This document shows, one piece after another, positions 32,179 to 46,300 of a DNA stretch of 64,000 nucleotides. Numbering within the stretch: position 1 is the first letter of the stretch; each line of letters starts with the position of its first letter. The notes beneath the pieces are model-generated. The model was not told where the DNA came from. It did no database searches and saw only the letters and a program-made list of their open reading frames with translations. The position numbers were made by a program, and so were the translations under genes. The stretch spans positions 1-64,000 of the forward strand of contig UZAE01000010.1 of the NCBI GenBank assembly GCA_900617975.1. Direction: 5' to 3'. The DNA is from Rodentolepis nana. Its lineage: Eukaryota > Platyhelminthes > Cestoda > Cyclophyllidea > Hymenolepididae.

Positions 32179-33798
32179 AATAATGCTTTCCATTACCATC
32201 ACCTCACCAAAGCAGCATTGAGCATTAATAGCAAGTTTGTAATAACTTAATCAATAGATGGTCCTTCAAGTGAAAATAAGTATGATTTCAGAGGGAATTT
32301 AGAGAAAAGTGACTTTTTTTCGGTTGAAAATTCTTAGATAGAAAATAAATTGTTTTTCTTTTGCGCCAAACACCAATAGCTGTATGTATTTTTCAATTAA
32401 TTATTTTTCGTCTTTTACTCTCTCGGACATAGAGAAAAAGGCAGTCCCTAAGCTCACATTTTGATGCGCATTACAATTCGATTTCCACTCCGTCAGAGGT
32501 GCTTATTGTTCATTTTTAATGCCACAGACGGTGCAACAAGTATTATCTGATAATTATTTTTGCAAGATCGAACTGTTCGTATAAATTCTGCGCGTTTCAT
32601 GATCACAAGCTTCAGTTGCAATACTCTAACAGTCGCTCACTACTGTAATGAATTTAAATATGCTATTTGGTTCATTTGAAACTGTACCATATAATTCTAG
32701 GAACCCTTCATTAATCAATTTTCAGAAGGCCTCAATTGATACCCTAAATGGTTTATAAACAAAGGAGGATGATATTAATTCTCGAACGAAGTACGAAATT
32801 TTCTGGTAAGTGCATAATAGCGCGTTTTTTGGCCAGCACCGCGCGACAATATCCCTCCATTCCGTCATTGCAAGAGAGAATGAAGTGCTACATAACATAA
32901 TTTTCATCGTGTTCTGACAGAAGGAAGAAAGTGAGGAATGAATTTGATTGTGTCATTGACTGCTGAGTGCATACCAGTCATCTCAATTTTTCGTTCCCTC
33001 ATTGTTGTCCAATGGCATTAACTCTGTTACAATATGATCTGAACCACAATCCTTTTATAAATGATAAAAGGATGTAATAATATAGACAGCAAATTTTGAA
33101 AAAAACAAAAAGAGCTTGACAGATGCTGTGGTGGTTAGATATTAACATATTAAGAAGTCCGTTTAAATTCAATTTTGTTCAATTTATCAGCTTATTCACT
33201 ATTCGATAGACTGCTAATAGTTCAAAGGGAGTTATTTTAGTAATCATGCAATGGACATCAAATAGTAGGATATGTGTATATGTCGCACTCATAATTAATT
33301 TAATATTCACGTCTGCAAATACAGATAAGACAGCTTATTGATTAAACTGCTATTTTAAGGTATATTATTTGGACCACTGGTCTTAGCTGCTATCGGCTAG
33401 GTAAGAGGGATAGTATCAGTTTCTATTAAGTCCTGAATTATCAAATTTGTTCGTGAAGAGATTAGCACTAGCTTTGATATTAAAATTCATCATAATATAT
33501 CACTTTAAGCGTCATAGCAATTAGGTATTGAGAACTAGAAGTCGTTTTCATCTTTGGCACTTCAAATGTCATTGGCTCGATACTTTTCTCATCGGTCTAC
33601 ATCAAAATAGCAGGAGCTCATTCAGTGTGGGAGATATGTGATAGAGTTCTTTTGATATAAGTTATCTGGTTTCCAGAGAGCACTCACACCAGTTGATATG
33701 CCATATAAAGATAGGTGGTTTAGTGACTGAATTTGTAGACTCTCTTTTCGTCCATGCAAAAATATCATTTCTCTAAGTTCTTTTTATATTCACTAAAT

Positions 33799-34110
33799 GG
33801 GGTGTGCGAAAGACTTACCTCCACATGGTGCGCCCTGGGCAACGTGTACTCATACGGCAAAAAAGTCTATTAACCGGCAGTTAACCTCTCACTTCAAACT
33901 ACCATCACCTCACTCTATGCCATATTCGAATATTTTCACAGTACTCACCTCACCTTTTTTCTACGTTTGTGTTTGTCTCTTACATCTTTGAAACACTCTT
34001 CTGTTCCCTTTTCGATTTTTTTTTCAATTTGATGTTCCTTTCCCTCTGTGAAGCCTGAAGTCAACTAAAGGGCTAATGATAACCATCAAGACGCCTGCCA
34101 TTTGATATAA
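33799..34110 (+). mobile_element. Full-length short retroposon copy with target-site duplication
   Basis: Head GGGGTGTGCGAAAGACTTACC (starting at about 33799), the usual pyrimidine-rich middle, and tail GAAGTCAACTAAAGGGCTAA..CATTTGATATAA. The direct repeat ATATTCACTA occurs at 33786-33795 and 34111-34120. The AAATA tail is very short here. Confidence 0.88.
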
Positions 34111-35370
34111 ATATTCACTAGATAAAATGCTAAGAAGCAAGTAGATTGTGACAAATAGTGAATATTCACAGAAGTAGATGATATTAGAGAGAAAGTACGT
34201 GATCATATAAAAGTTTACATATGAATGTCATATCGACATGATCGAATTAGAATACCATCAATTCGATGTGTAAATTTGTACAAGCGATGCCTGTAAAATT
34301 CTGCTACGTCATAGTTAGCATATTCGGTACTCAAAAGAGATTGAAGTACAATAGTTACAAAACGAAATAGATAAATGAACTGTGCATTGTAAAGTATTTA
34401 TGCAGTCAGAGGGAATTAAATTGTCTTTCTTTATTATCAGGACGAGTGTTACAATACTTTAATTCAGTGTAGTTGGGGAATGTTATTATTCTATAGTGGA
34501 ATGCAGTGGAAACTGAAAGAATTTGGCCATTAAGGCTACCAAAATTCAATCTCATGGTAGATTCATATCCAGATGAGGACAATTGACTCCTTCATTTAGT
34601 TAAGCCTATCAAGTTTTTTTACCCTTTCTTTTATAACTTGGCGTAGAGTGTGAGAATAAAATCTGGAAATGTCGAACACTCCTCGAGATTATATTCGCAG
34701 ATTTGAAAACATTACTCTACCTAATTGCTTTCATGATTGGCAAAAATTGGAAAAAGTAAGTGCAGATCAATTGCTTGTTTCCAAGTAAAGTCAGAAGTGT
34801 ACTATTGAAGTTCAACGTAGTTTTTGTTGTAACTAACGAAACTGCACGATTACTAATATCAAATAAAATAAAGCCATTTTTGCGCATTATTTGGCATAAA
34901 TGATGAATTAAGGCAGAGTTTTCTAGTGTATTTGAAGGGGACTATATGATTTATATTTAATGTAATATCCTACAAAAGCACTTTATTGTTTGCTTATATT
35001 TTCAGCTTAGTAAACAGTATTTAACGTTTTTTGGGAAAGGATTGGAAATTACATTTTAAACGATTCGTGAAAGTACTTGGAGAACGGAAGAGGAAATAAT
35101 TATCGAGGGGGAGAGGAGGTTCATGTAGGAAGCAATTTTAAACTAAGCAAGAAATGATAACCGATCTCATTCAATTTTGTTGTGCGTGGTTGGTTTTAAA
35201 ACAAACCACCATGAAATTTAATTTAAAACACTTATGCATTTCAGAAAACTTACGCTATAGGTTAACAGATTTAGGGTAATTGTAAAATCATTTTAAAATA
35301 CTGTTCAGAACTAATCTGTCTTGAGGTAAATTTTGTTTTAATCTAGTTAGAGCTATTTTGTTTAGGTATT

Positions 35371-35386
35371 ATATATATATATATAT
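35371..35386. repeat. (AT)8 microsatellite
   Basis: Eight consecutive AT units within AT-rich non-coding sequence. Similar runs are at 49498-49515 and 55399-55413, and an (AAAT)n run is near 46706-46722. Confidence 0.85.
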
Positions 35387-36545
35387 TTGTATAAGTACAT
35401 TCTAAACATTTTATTCCAATAAAAAGTGTACTCGAAATGCTTTCTAAATTACGCCTTATTAGTTTTAAATTGACAAAAGTTAACTAGTATTAATCAATTA
35501 AAATGAGTAATTTTTGCCAAAATCATGCGAATAAAGCCATTAAATCCATACACTGAATGCATACCTAATTATATATCACACTAAAAATTAGTGTAAATAA
35601 AGATAGAAACGAAAATGAAAATAACGTGGAAACGTGAGAGGGTGAAAGCAGTCCTCCAATTTGAATCGCAGTGGCTTTACTTCCGCTAGAATTTAACTAT
35701 GTCGCTATGACATTTCCTCGCTCAAAAAGATTTATGAATAACGCGAATGAACCAAACTGTATATGCCCCAAAAAAAAGTTTAAATGTTAAAATTGTTTTA
35801 TTTCATAGTCAATAGGATAAACCATATGCAATTTTGCTTCTTTGCATCGATTTCAATGAACCCAAGCTCACAAAACTTTGGTTTTATCTTCATATTCTTA
35901 TTGCAACTCAATCACATTACGACATAAAATTCACTATGATTTACCAAAGGAGAATGATGTCGAAACGTCACATATAATTAGTTTACATGGGGAAAATTTC
36001 AAAAAAATTTATTTATTTTTTCATTACTTAGTGTCGTTAACTTTCAACAAACTAAATGGCCTTTTCTGTAAATGAAAATGTTAATAATACCTACATTTCT
36101 ACTTAATTGATTCAGTAGAATACAACTCAGTTTAAAGGTAACGAAGTAATCAGAACTTCTGCATCTTTTTGGTAATAACACTTTAAATCATTCATCAAAA
36201 TTGCTTATGGGAGATATTTTAAAGGTTAAATTGAGTGAAAAGAAAAAAACGAGATAATTTGTTTTAATTGGATGGTAGATTACCTAAAATCGGGTGTGCG
36301 ATAGACTTACCTCCACGTGGTGCACACTTGTCAACGTATATTCATACTTCAAACAAGTCTTTTGGTAGGTATTCGACTTCAATTTATTATGACTAGCTTG
36401 AAATGAAGCTATAAGAGAAATCGCTCTCGTCATGATGAATCAACTTCTACTGATCATTTAGTGGAATGCTGGAGGGATTTCACAGGATAAAAAGATCCAA
36501 ATCTAGAAAATCCTACATACCTATAATATAGATATATTCACAATC

Positions 36546-37103
36546 ATGGAAGCAAACCTTACGGATGACAAACTCAAAGACTACCAATTTCCAGGTTTCA
36601 CCTTATACCTTCTACCAAAATACCGTCAAGTTGCAAGTGGAATTGTGACTGGAGTAAAAGGAGGCCTCACATCACATTACGATCTAATCAAAAGTATGGG
36701 CTCGACGCAAGACATATGCGAAATAATCAGATTAAATGTTTGGAAATGTCGAAACCACTTCAAGATATATGCAGTCTATAATCCACCCCAGAATAGTCCC
36801 AACTTTGATCTTCTGAACGTCTCACACAAAACTGTAGTATTAGGAGACTTCGACGCCCATTCCACCAGAAGGGGCTACAAGGATACAAACATAGCTGGAA
36901 AGGAAATTGAAGACATGCTAAACAGCAACCCTCTGGAACTTATTTACAGCAATGAGGATCCGGCTACATATTTGCACTACAATGGAACCAGAACAACTCC
37001 TGACTTACTCCTGGTTTCAAGCGACATCAGCGAGCATATGCACCTCCAAGTTCTGGTCACAAACCAGTCATTGCTAGTATTACCATCGGCAGCAAAAGTA
37101 TGA
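36546..37103 (+). pseudogene. Degenerate LINE endonuclease (exonuclease-endonuclease-phosphatase fold)
   Basis: 185 open codons with the EEP landmarks: the catalytic Glu in IMEAN, a GDFDAH version of the GDFNAH motif, and TTPDLLLVSSDIS as the S/T-x-PD motif. The final SDH catalytic motif is not visible. The frame is closed upstream by a nonsense codon and downstream by a frameshift. In normal LINEs this domain nicks target DNA to prime reverse transcription; here it cannot be expressed as a complete protein. Confidence 0.85.
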
Positions 37104-37602
37104 CAACGAAAATGCCAACTAAGCTATCATGGAACTTCAAGAAGGCTGACTGGTCTAGATTCGCATACCTTTTAGAGAATGAACTTTACACAAGTCCTCT
37201 CAACTTCAACCGACATCCTGACAAACTTTACAACGATATCACGAAGATTATGATCCGATGTGCATAAAAAACTATTCAACGTAGCAAGACTAAACACTAT
37301 CGAGTGTTTTCGTTTGAACACCATGAGGAACTGAAAGAAAGCGGGACGCCCTTCGTAACACTGCTAATCAGACTGGAAGAACGGAAGACGTACAAGCCTG
37401 GAGACGGTTGTCAGCTGTCCTAAGACAAGCCATCTTACAAGCTAACCGGACTTCCTTCGACAAGTTCATCTCAAATATCAACTATCAAAGTGATAGCCAA
37501 CGCACTTTCAGATTCCTGGATAACCTCCAAAACAACAGAGAAAGACCCGAGAAAGAATCAATACACTTAAACAACAAACCGCTTACCACCGACTTTCCTT
37601 AA
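37104..37602 (+). pseudogene. LINE ORF2 linker between endonuclease and missing RT
   Basis: In another frame from the endonuclease, the sequence reads KLSWNFKKADWSRFAYLLEN up to a stop near 37266. Another frame shift then gives SAVLRQAILQANRTSFDKFI and LDNLQNNRERPEKESIHLNN. The SWNFKKADW and LRQAI..A.R.SF patterns are typical of the region between endonuclease and reverse transcriptase in Jockey-group elements. At least one frameshift and one nonsense codon show it is inactive. Confidence 0.75.
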
Positions 37603-40600
37603 CTGTCGTATATGTACAAAAATTGTACAAAATTTGCCTCTGGAAAGGATGGGAAAATTTTATGCGGTAATAGTTTGAGATGATAGTAAGGATAAAGCAG
37701 GAAACTTTATTTCGTCGGGAAAAGAAAACTCATATATAATGGTTGTTGATTTAATCATTAAATAATAACAGTTTAAAAATGACAAATAGAAAATAACAGA
37801 AGAAAACAACAAATTCCATATTTATCTAAGTCCTCCGATACAATTTAGTGTGAGTATGCTTGTATTAGTGAAAATCTAAATACCTTTTACTGCAAAACGG
37901 GAGGTTGAAATGACAATATTTTGTGATATGTTTTAATACCTCTTACGAATTAGGTAAAAGCAAAAATTAATTTTCTTTGGCACAAGTAAGGAAAGAATGA
38001 ATGTATGCTTTACATAATGATTAAACCTCGGTAAATAAATTTCTCAGTAATGTTTGGATCAATTGAAAATGGAGCATTTGCGTAAATAGACAAAATCAAT
38101 AATATCATATAATGTAGACAAGCGCAATTAATTTGTAAAAGAAAACAGAATTTAGACCAAAACAGGAAATAGAAAATATAATTAATGTCTAAAGCAGGAG
38201 CGCAGATTTCCTATCTCCAAAGAAGTTCAATTTTCGAAAATTGTTTCATCAGAAAAACCTTCTATTAACTTCACATTTGTACGCTTTCAAAATTGAATTT
38301 CAGAGGATTCAAAATAGTAACGAATGTTAAATAAAATTGCAAAAAAATATTCAAAAATGAAAGTAATATTAGGAGCCTCAAGCCTTGTTGATTATACATT
38401 GAAGAAAAATATTTCTATTTTACTCTTCATACAGTTAAAAATATAGTGATTTTTAATTGTAAATCCTTAAGGCAATAATGAGATTGATTTTTCCGTTATA
38501 GGAAAATAAATTATTTTCTCATAAAATATGAATTAATGATTAATGGCCAATCGGTCATTCGAGTAATAGCCCATCAAATTTTGAAAGATGGAATTAAATC
38601 GTTCGTTATTTGTGAATGAATAAATTTTTTTTCGATTTTTGCAAAAATTTTAATTTATAAATCGAAATTTTTCAAAAAATTAAAAGTCTATTCCATTATC
38701 ATTCATCTAATTGTAATCGATTTTGAATACTTACCCTAGATAAAACAAATGTTTATCTTACAGTTAAATTAAAATAGGTGTCTAAAGCCTTTATTTTCAA
38801 AAAATTGTAGCAGTTGCAAGTTTAAAGGTCGTGAATAAGGTAAAGGCGTGTATAATTCTATGGTAAGCATAATGCAAGTTCAGATTTGGAATATTAACCC
38901 TTCAATTTGAAAAAAGTCAAAAGTGGTGAAACCAGACGAATAAATTTGTCGACTCACGTCGTTCTGCAAATTTGAAACACCTCCAATTATTCATACTTTC
39001 AATATATTTAGTTGAGGGGTGTGCGATAGACTTGTCTCCACGTGGTGCACCCTGGCCACCGTATACTCATACGGCAAAAAATTCTATAAACCGGCAGTTG
39101 ACTTTTGACTTCAAACTGTCATGATCCCACCGTGTGTTCTATTCGAATTCTTCCATAGTATTCACCTCACCTGTTTTTTTTACCTTTTCTACCTTCGTCT
39201 TTGCTTACTCTTCTGTTCCTCCCACCAAGTCTCGAATTTTTTCACTTTAATGTTCCTTCCCATTTGTGAAGCCTGAAGCCAACTAAAGGGCTAATGATAA
39301 CCATCAAAACGCCTGACATTTGATATGAATAAATATATTTAGTTCATAAAATTGTTATCGCAAAATTATAATCTAAGGCATTTACATTTGAAAAATGAAA
39401 AGTTGCATTGAAAATATCTGACTTTTCAGTTGTATTTGTTTCCAATAAATTGGCATTAATAATCATGGCAAATCCAAAGTCGCCGTGAAACAGTTTCGTT
39501 GCAAAAAACTTGGCTTAAATTTCTTCATCTAATTGGTGCAAAAGCCGCATGAAATTCGCTCAAGAAACCATATAATTATTTAAAAAAATTATAAAAATTT
39601 GCGAATTAACCTTCTAACTCAAAACTGTAACTTCATTCGCTACGATATATTAATTATCCTCCTCAGGAAAGTGAACTGATTTTAAACAATAATTAATGAG
39701 ATTTCAATGAGATATATTATCAAGCATGATGAAAGTCGGCAAGATGCCTTTTGTGATGAAACTTGTTTACTTCACCACCTTTTATTAAAAAATATTCTTT
39801 TATAATTGAAATAAATATATATGCAAAATTGTCTAAAAATTAAAATTTATCTTTGAATGTGCTCGTCAAAGTCAAAGAGTATATTTGATTCTAATTATGC
39901 TCATTCGCGATGAGGGACTTTCACTTAACCGTTTGGAAACAAATAAGCCTCCTTTTTTGGAAAACTATTCTTACTTATGCGATTTTTACAACAATCCTTA
40001 TCGAAGGCATGAATTAATCTAGGCCATATTTTTTGCATGAAAAGAGAGAACTGTTATAATGAAGAATTTTGACGCAAGACTTACTTACGTCAAAATCAGA
40101 CCTAAAATTTAACTGATTAAGATCACAGAATGAACTCTGTCTAATTTTAGTATGTTTCAATAATTTATGACACGTGATATCATGATCTCAAAACCACCCT
40201 TTTCCTATCTCCCTCCCTAATCTCTTTCCTGATATATTGACAGTTTCCCATATTCGGATAATTGCCAAGGAATTAAAATTCAACGAACATTTTTTTGCTT
40301 TGCAACAGTTGATATTAATAGGAGAAATGGTGAATTAGAGGATTCATTAATTTTCATACATACGGTCTACAGGAATAAAATTGTAGGTTGCCCAGTAAAG
40401 CCTTTCAGAGTAAGGGGAGGAACATAAATTATTAATGGTAAATATTTTTTTAACATCAGTCTTTTGCAATCAATATTTATTTCTATTAAGAGCTTACTGA
40501 CAAATTTGAGTTTATTTCATAAGTAAATGGATTACATGAATTTTCAATTCTTGGCTTTGGAAATATTGTTGCTTCTTAACATTTAATTAAGACAACGCCA

Positions 40601-43013
40601 AAAATAAATGCCTATTTATTTTAGAATCTGCAAAATGTGTAATAAAGGCACTAAAATTGAATAAATTGAATAGCCATTCAAATATCGTGAAATAAATTTA
40701 GGTCAAAGGAATATTATTATTTACAGTGATTTGTATATGCGAATTATTTTAATAGTTAGATGGTTTAAGTATTGTATACGAAAGGTATTCACAATATTCA
40801 GCACTATTCAATTTTATTTCTTTGTGTCGATTATTCGAATTTTAGTTTGCTTTTTAATAGTTATTGGTGGGAAACAATATTTTTTTAGAAATTCAAACGA
40901 AAACATTCCAAACTTAACAATAATTTCCAAAAACTCAATGGCAAAATTAATTGTCACAATTCAAATAATCGGAAGAATAAAAAAAAGAGAAGGATGATTT
41001 ATTCTAGGTTTATTTTAAGCATTTTACTCGACCACATACAACTTAAACCTAAATTTTTCCTTAGTGATCTTTTCTTAAAATCTTAAATGTTCTCAATGTC
41101 AAAAATAACCATTTTGATTTGTCGAAGTTTCATATTAGTAGTAATTGCCTAGGTAGTAATTAACACATCAAAATCAGACAGTCTTATCAGACGATAATTA
41201 GTTAGAGGCTCTTTATGCCTCACTTGCCCACAACTGGCTTCTGTTCCCATAAATCCCCTCCATCCCCCCCCACCCCACCCGTAGTTAATGTCTTTGTTAC
41301 TTACAACATAAAATCTCAGACTTAATCCTGAAACAGCTTTTACAGTATCTCTATGGTTTCTGTGTACAAAACATATGCCTTAAATTAATAACATTAAGTT
41401 CGATTGACAATGGGTGTTGTAATTTTGATACTAACAAGTACAATAAAGATTTACCAGTATTTGTTCTCATTTGTAGTGCATAAGTACCAAATGTCAAAGA
41501 AATTTGTGTGAATCTTGTAACTTAAGTAAATTAAAAAGAAAAGTCGATTGAAAGACGTCGATTACTTTCTATCCCCATGTTAGTACTGAACAATTATATC
41601 CATCAGAAACGATTAATTTCGTTTAATAAAAATTTTCTCAGACAATAACTCATTATAGCATATGAGATTAGCATCGGCACAGAAAAAAACAAACATTTTC
41701 TGTCCGTTTTATTGCGATATGTTGGTTACAATGTCTAAAATTCTTCTTAAACCAGTGTTTTCCCAACCCGATTTTGGATTGTTTTCAATCTTTATCCATG
41801 ACTTTGTTGGTCTTTCATATTGGGTATATTAGTCTTTGGGCTGATATAATAATAACAGCCGCATGGAGATAGTAAATTATTATATAATTTATTAATTTTA
41901 CAGGCCATATATACTGGTAAAGGAATTTAAAACACTAGCTGTCCTTAATTAGTGAGTTAGGTTTGAAAATAACTGCTGATAGTTTGAAATTTTAATGCAA
42001 TTCCATTTTTAAGTTCAGCAAATCATAATAAACTTATATTAATACATAAAATGGCTTTGATTAGGTTCATAAATTCATTTGACTAATGCTCTTAACTAAC
42101 TACTCCCTCTAGCAATTATTCCCCATTATGGAGGCGAGAATAATTAAGATTAAGGGGACTAATAAACACACTATAGTCACATTGAAATGAATTCAAATAA
42201 ATATATCCCTTAGCGTTGTCTACAATTTCTAAATTTCTAACACCTGATGCAATAGTTGTGTTTGAATGTTTGCAATACACTCTTTGAAATGTAACCAATA
42301 TCTTCCAATACGCACTGATGTGAAGCTCTATTTTGAGAAGTAAATGCCTCTCCATAAATCCTAATAAATATGTCTTTTAAAGAAAATTAGATTTTGTTTT
42401 AAATAGCGTTCAGTGCATCAGTAATATTTCATGACATGTTGAGTATATTTTGTCTGCTATTTTTTGCCATCAAGAGTCTGAGATGATATATTTTGGACTA
42501 AATGCCCTGCATTCGTCAAAACTTTATCATGGCGGTGAAAAAATCTCATTTAGTTCCGTCAATTAGTTCGTTTCGCATTCAAATATGTGAATATTTCAGG
42601 AAATATTTAACTGTTTATTCGAATATTTATGTAATGACAGGAAATAGGTATAAATACATATTCGTAAATGCCACTTGTTCATAAAAATTAATGTAAAATT
42701 TCATGGTTAAAATCGAAGAAAGAGGAAGTAAACTCATAAGAGATCTATTTTAAGAGCCTAGGAATATTTTGCCTTGAACTATTTCCTTCAACTAACTAAA
42801 CCAATTAAAATGCGTGCAATTTTGATAGTTTTTCGTATTTTATTGGTCCAAGCCTTATTGACTTAGATTTATGGCTCTAAAAAAATTAAAAATTTTGAAT
42901 TACCATTTGCTTCAGCATTTTCTCCAACTTCGAGAAGGCCACTTTTTTCACTTGAATCTTCATCTGTCTCTCCGTTTACCTGAAATGAAATGGAAACTTA
43001 AAGATTTGCTCTA
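37603..43013. other. Non-coding AT-rich region
   Basis: Apart from the retroposon at 39014-39331, nothing is recognised. Short open frames here are AT-driven and lack similarity or splice context. Confidence 0.6.
39014..39331 (+). mobile_element. Full-length short retroposon copy with 13-bp target-site duplication
   Basis: Head GAGGGGTGTGCGATAGACTTG and tail CTAAAGGGCTAATGATAACC..CATTTGATATGAATA. The perfect 13-bp repeat AATATATTTAGTT lies at 39001-39013 and 39332-39344. Its middle is diverged (TACCTTTTCTACCTTCGTC) but recognisable. Confidence 0.9.
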
Positions 43014-43332
43014 ATATTTATTTATATCAAATGGCAGGCCATTTGATAGTTACCATTAACCCTTTAGTTGACTTCAGGCTTCAAAGAGGGGAAGAAACAT
43101 CAAAGTGAAAAATGTCGAGACCGGGGGAGGGGAAACAGAAGAGTGTTTCAAAGATGTGGAAGATACCGACCAAAGGTAGAAAAAAGGCGAGGTGAGTAAT
43201 GTGGAAGTAGTCAAATATGACATACACTGAGGTGATGGTAGTTTGAAGTCAGAACTCAACTGTTAGTTAATGGCCCTTTTTGCCGAATGAGTATACGCTG
43301 CCCAGTGTGCATCACGTGAAGATTAGTCTATC
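43014..43332 (-). mobile_element. Short retroposon copy, reverse orientation
   Basis: Reverse complement of the family: tail (ATTTATTTATATCAAATGGCA) on the left, middle GTGGAAGTAGTCAAATATGA, and head ending in a mutated GTGCATCACGTGAAGATTAG. The outermost head bases (GGGGTGTGC) are missing. No convincing target-site duplication was found. The internal CACGTG is kept. Confidence 0.85.
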
Positions 43333-46300
43333 AATAAATGTATGAAGTTTGTAGCTAACCAAGAAAATCGGTATCTATAGGTCTGTGATAATCTCTTTAT
43401 CATTCACCAATCATTATCTAGGTCCCCTAAGGGGACTAAAATTTGTTGTATGACAACTAATAGGAGGAATTTTGTGTCTGTTTTGCTTAAAAACAGTTTA
43501 ATAAATTTGTGGAATGCTCGACACTGTCATAAGGTGGACAAATAGATGACACGCACTCTCAGATAGACTCAAAGATGCGGCCGGGCAACCTTTCGCGTAG
43601 AGAGGAAGTGCGACCGCGATCACAGAGACCTCTTACCCAGCCGCCAACCAATATTTTCTGCATTGTTTAGCAAACACTGCATTGCAATATAATCAATAAG
43701 CACTGTGACAATGGCAAACAGCCGAAATTAAAATTCTCCACACTATACGTTTGTTTCCTCCATAGCTTTGCGGTATTATAGCTAATCCTGGGACCCTTTA
43801 AGACCTAGGAGAAAGTGCCACAAAGATTGCAGAGCATAATTCAAGGCCTATTAATGCAACAATTAGCTTGAATATCCTGATTTTTAGCAGTTATTTGTGA
43901 AAGTTGTTTATGTTAACTTTCTTAGAAATCCAATTCCGTTGCTTCAGGAGTACGACATCTAAGAATGGTTGCTCATTAAGAGTACATTCACTTTTCGAAT
44001 ACTATGACAATTTGCCAAAAATTATTTTAAATTGTATTCCTATTCTTCAATAACAACACACTGGTTGAATTTATAACTTTTAAATCAAAATAGAAAAGTC
44101 ACAATGTGATTATATAATTAGACTTACTTATAAGTACCTCAGAAAATGCATGAATACTGCAACAAATGTTGAAAAGTCAAGAAATTTTTGTTTGAATTTT
44201 GGAATTACATCAAGTATATGTATATATGTAGTTAGAAGTACATTTCTTAGTAATATATCCATTTTCATTGAAATGGGGAATTCAATGTACCCTCACTTGT
44301 TCATTTACCCTTATCGCCATATTGAGATCATCTAATAATTTCAATAAATCAAAAGATGGATTTCGTTAACTTTGCATCAAAAGCCTTTGATGCTAAATCA
44401 GGAAAATAGGAAGCTTAAAAATGCACAATTTTTAAATTTCGTGACACAATGGATCGATTTTTTGAAGAAAATATTCAATTTTGTAAGCATCGTTAGAGCG
44501 AACTGCTTTTAAAAAGAACAATCATTTTTGGAAGAATCATTTGAATATTTGGAAGATAATAGAGTGAAAACATAAATTTTAGTGCATTATTCCCAAGAAA
44601 CCAAACTAATTTTTCAGCCCAAAGTGATGTGCTAATTCAATTTTGATCAATTTTATACTAATGACACGATTAATTTAAGTTTTCAATCCGTGCGCAAGAA
44701 ACAAGTATTAACATGGACTAGAGATAAATTTTTTTGCAACAGCTTTTCAGCCCATGAAATTAAATGAACATAAAAGTGTGGACATATAGTAAAAATATCT
44801 TTATTATCTGTAGGATTCATACCAGAAACTGGTTAATTGAAGCAAGAAATAATTTTCCAGCCTTAAACTTGAAACAAAATTAATCTAGTCTTGTTTGACT
44901 TTAATATACTGAGAGTGAACTAGCGGTCTTTGATAATATAGAGTGGATAATAGCCACTATGTATGAAATTAATCATTTTTTAGATTAACAGTTAACGAAC
45001 CGTTTTTAAGCCAATTGCACTTCAAAAACATTGTTAAAATAAAGCAGTGACATTTCATTTTGTAAAAGAGAACATTATTACAAAAAAGTAAGTTCTAAAA
45101 TCTTTCTCTCAGTGATTTTTCATGCGCAAGACATTTTCTTTTAAAGATAAAAGTGCATTTTGTGATTAATGATTAATCTTATCAAATAAATGAAAATTTA
45201 CAAAGCAAACGCAGATCAACCACTTTCGTGTTTCGTGTGGCTCAAAATTGAAAGCGCTTTAAGCACGAAAATATCAACTATGAAAACAATAGATTTTTAA
45301 ATCATCGAAAGCAAATGATGTAGTTTTGAGAATGTTGAACATTTCATATTTTATTCTATTTTTAATTATGAGTTACTTTTCTTTTACCTTCGTTTAGTAT
45401 ATAATAAATTAAAATTATCGATAATAATAGTGGCGTTCTTCAAGTGAAACATAGATATTTGTGATGTTAACTTACCGTTTTAAAACAAATGATTTTTTCT
45501 TTTATTTAAATAGATTGACTTTTTAAGCATTTTTTAGATGATAGAATGCATCGGAATACCTTATTCGTAGAAATACAATAATTATATTTTTCGCAATCTC
45601 AATTTAGAGAACAAATTCCTTTTATTGGCTTAATCACTGCGTTCTTTATCAGCTGGAATTAAGGAATTCAAAGTCTAAAAGGTTTCGTTTGATAAGTAAA
45701 GTGTTTTACTAATTTTATTTCCAGGAAAAAATAATTAGTCATAAATTTTGTTGATGTCAGAGTTTTTAACGGATCCAAAATCGGTAAGATATATGACATC
45801 TAATCCACATCCATAAATTCATCTGCAGTAAAACTTCTTTCTCTAATTCCAATACTATACAAAAGTAAGCTTTTAAATACTTTGATAAAGAACGTCAATA
45901 ATTTCAACAAAACTTTCTATATGAAGTGGCATCAAGAATAAAACAATGCAGTGGAACTATTTACATCGCTGAAAACTGATAAAGAGTTTATAATCTCTAA
46001 TAGGACAAGATTCAGTTCTTGCTTCTTCCAAAATTGCAAAGAACGAAAAATCTAAATCACATGTTTCTTGCCAATTTGATTGAAAATTTTTAATGACATA
46101 TATTAATGCAAACTTTATTAGCCAAAAAAATTTCGCAAGGGCTAAATTGATCAATTTGGCCTAGAAACCACTAACTTATTATTAGTTGGAGACAAATTGT
46201 ATGCTCATTTGCTATATTTCAAGTTGACTAAAACCTTATTTTTGTAAACTAATAAGTGAAATAAAACGCCTATTTAAAATAAAAATCATTAATATGATTA

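Larger units (their letters stand above)
31382..36291. other. Non-coding region
   Basis: AT-rich apart from the retroposon at 33799-34110 and the poly-C at 32150. A small CpG-bearing minus-strand patch at about 32,806-32,890 reads AMTEWRDIVARCWPKNALLC but lacks clear splice sites. Confidence 0.6.
36292..37602 (+). mobile_element. Jockey/CR1-like non-LTR retrotransposon, 5' part, 3'-truncated
   Basis: Starts with the same head as the short elements (GGGTGTGCGATAGACTTACC), then runs through the LINE 5' region into an endonuclease-like frame. WNAGG at 36462 is followed by an in-frame TAG at 36504, and the open part resumes at EAN (36546). The sequence ends before any reverse transcriptase motif and no 3' tail is seen, so the copy lost its 3' half after insertion. 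It is a dead element. Confidence 0.87.

Noticed and set aside
31999..32202. Minus-strand frame with poly-glycine
   Set aside because: It reads across the C20 tract; simple repeat, not a gene.
32722..32907. Minus-strand patch reading AMTEWRDIVARCWPKNALLC considered as an exon
   Set aside because: There is no convincing acceptor/donor pair in phase and no recognised family, so it is left only as a note in the region entry.
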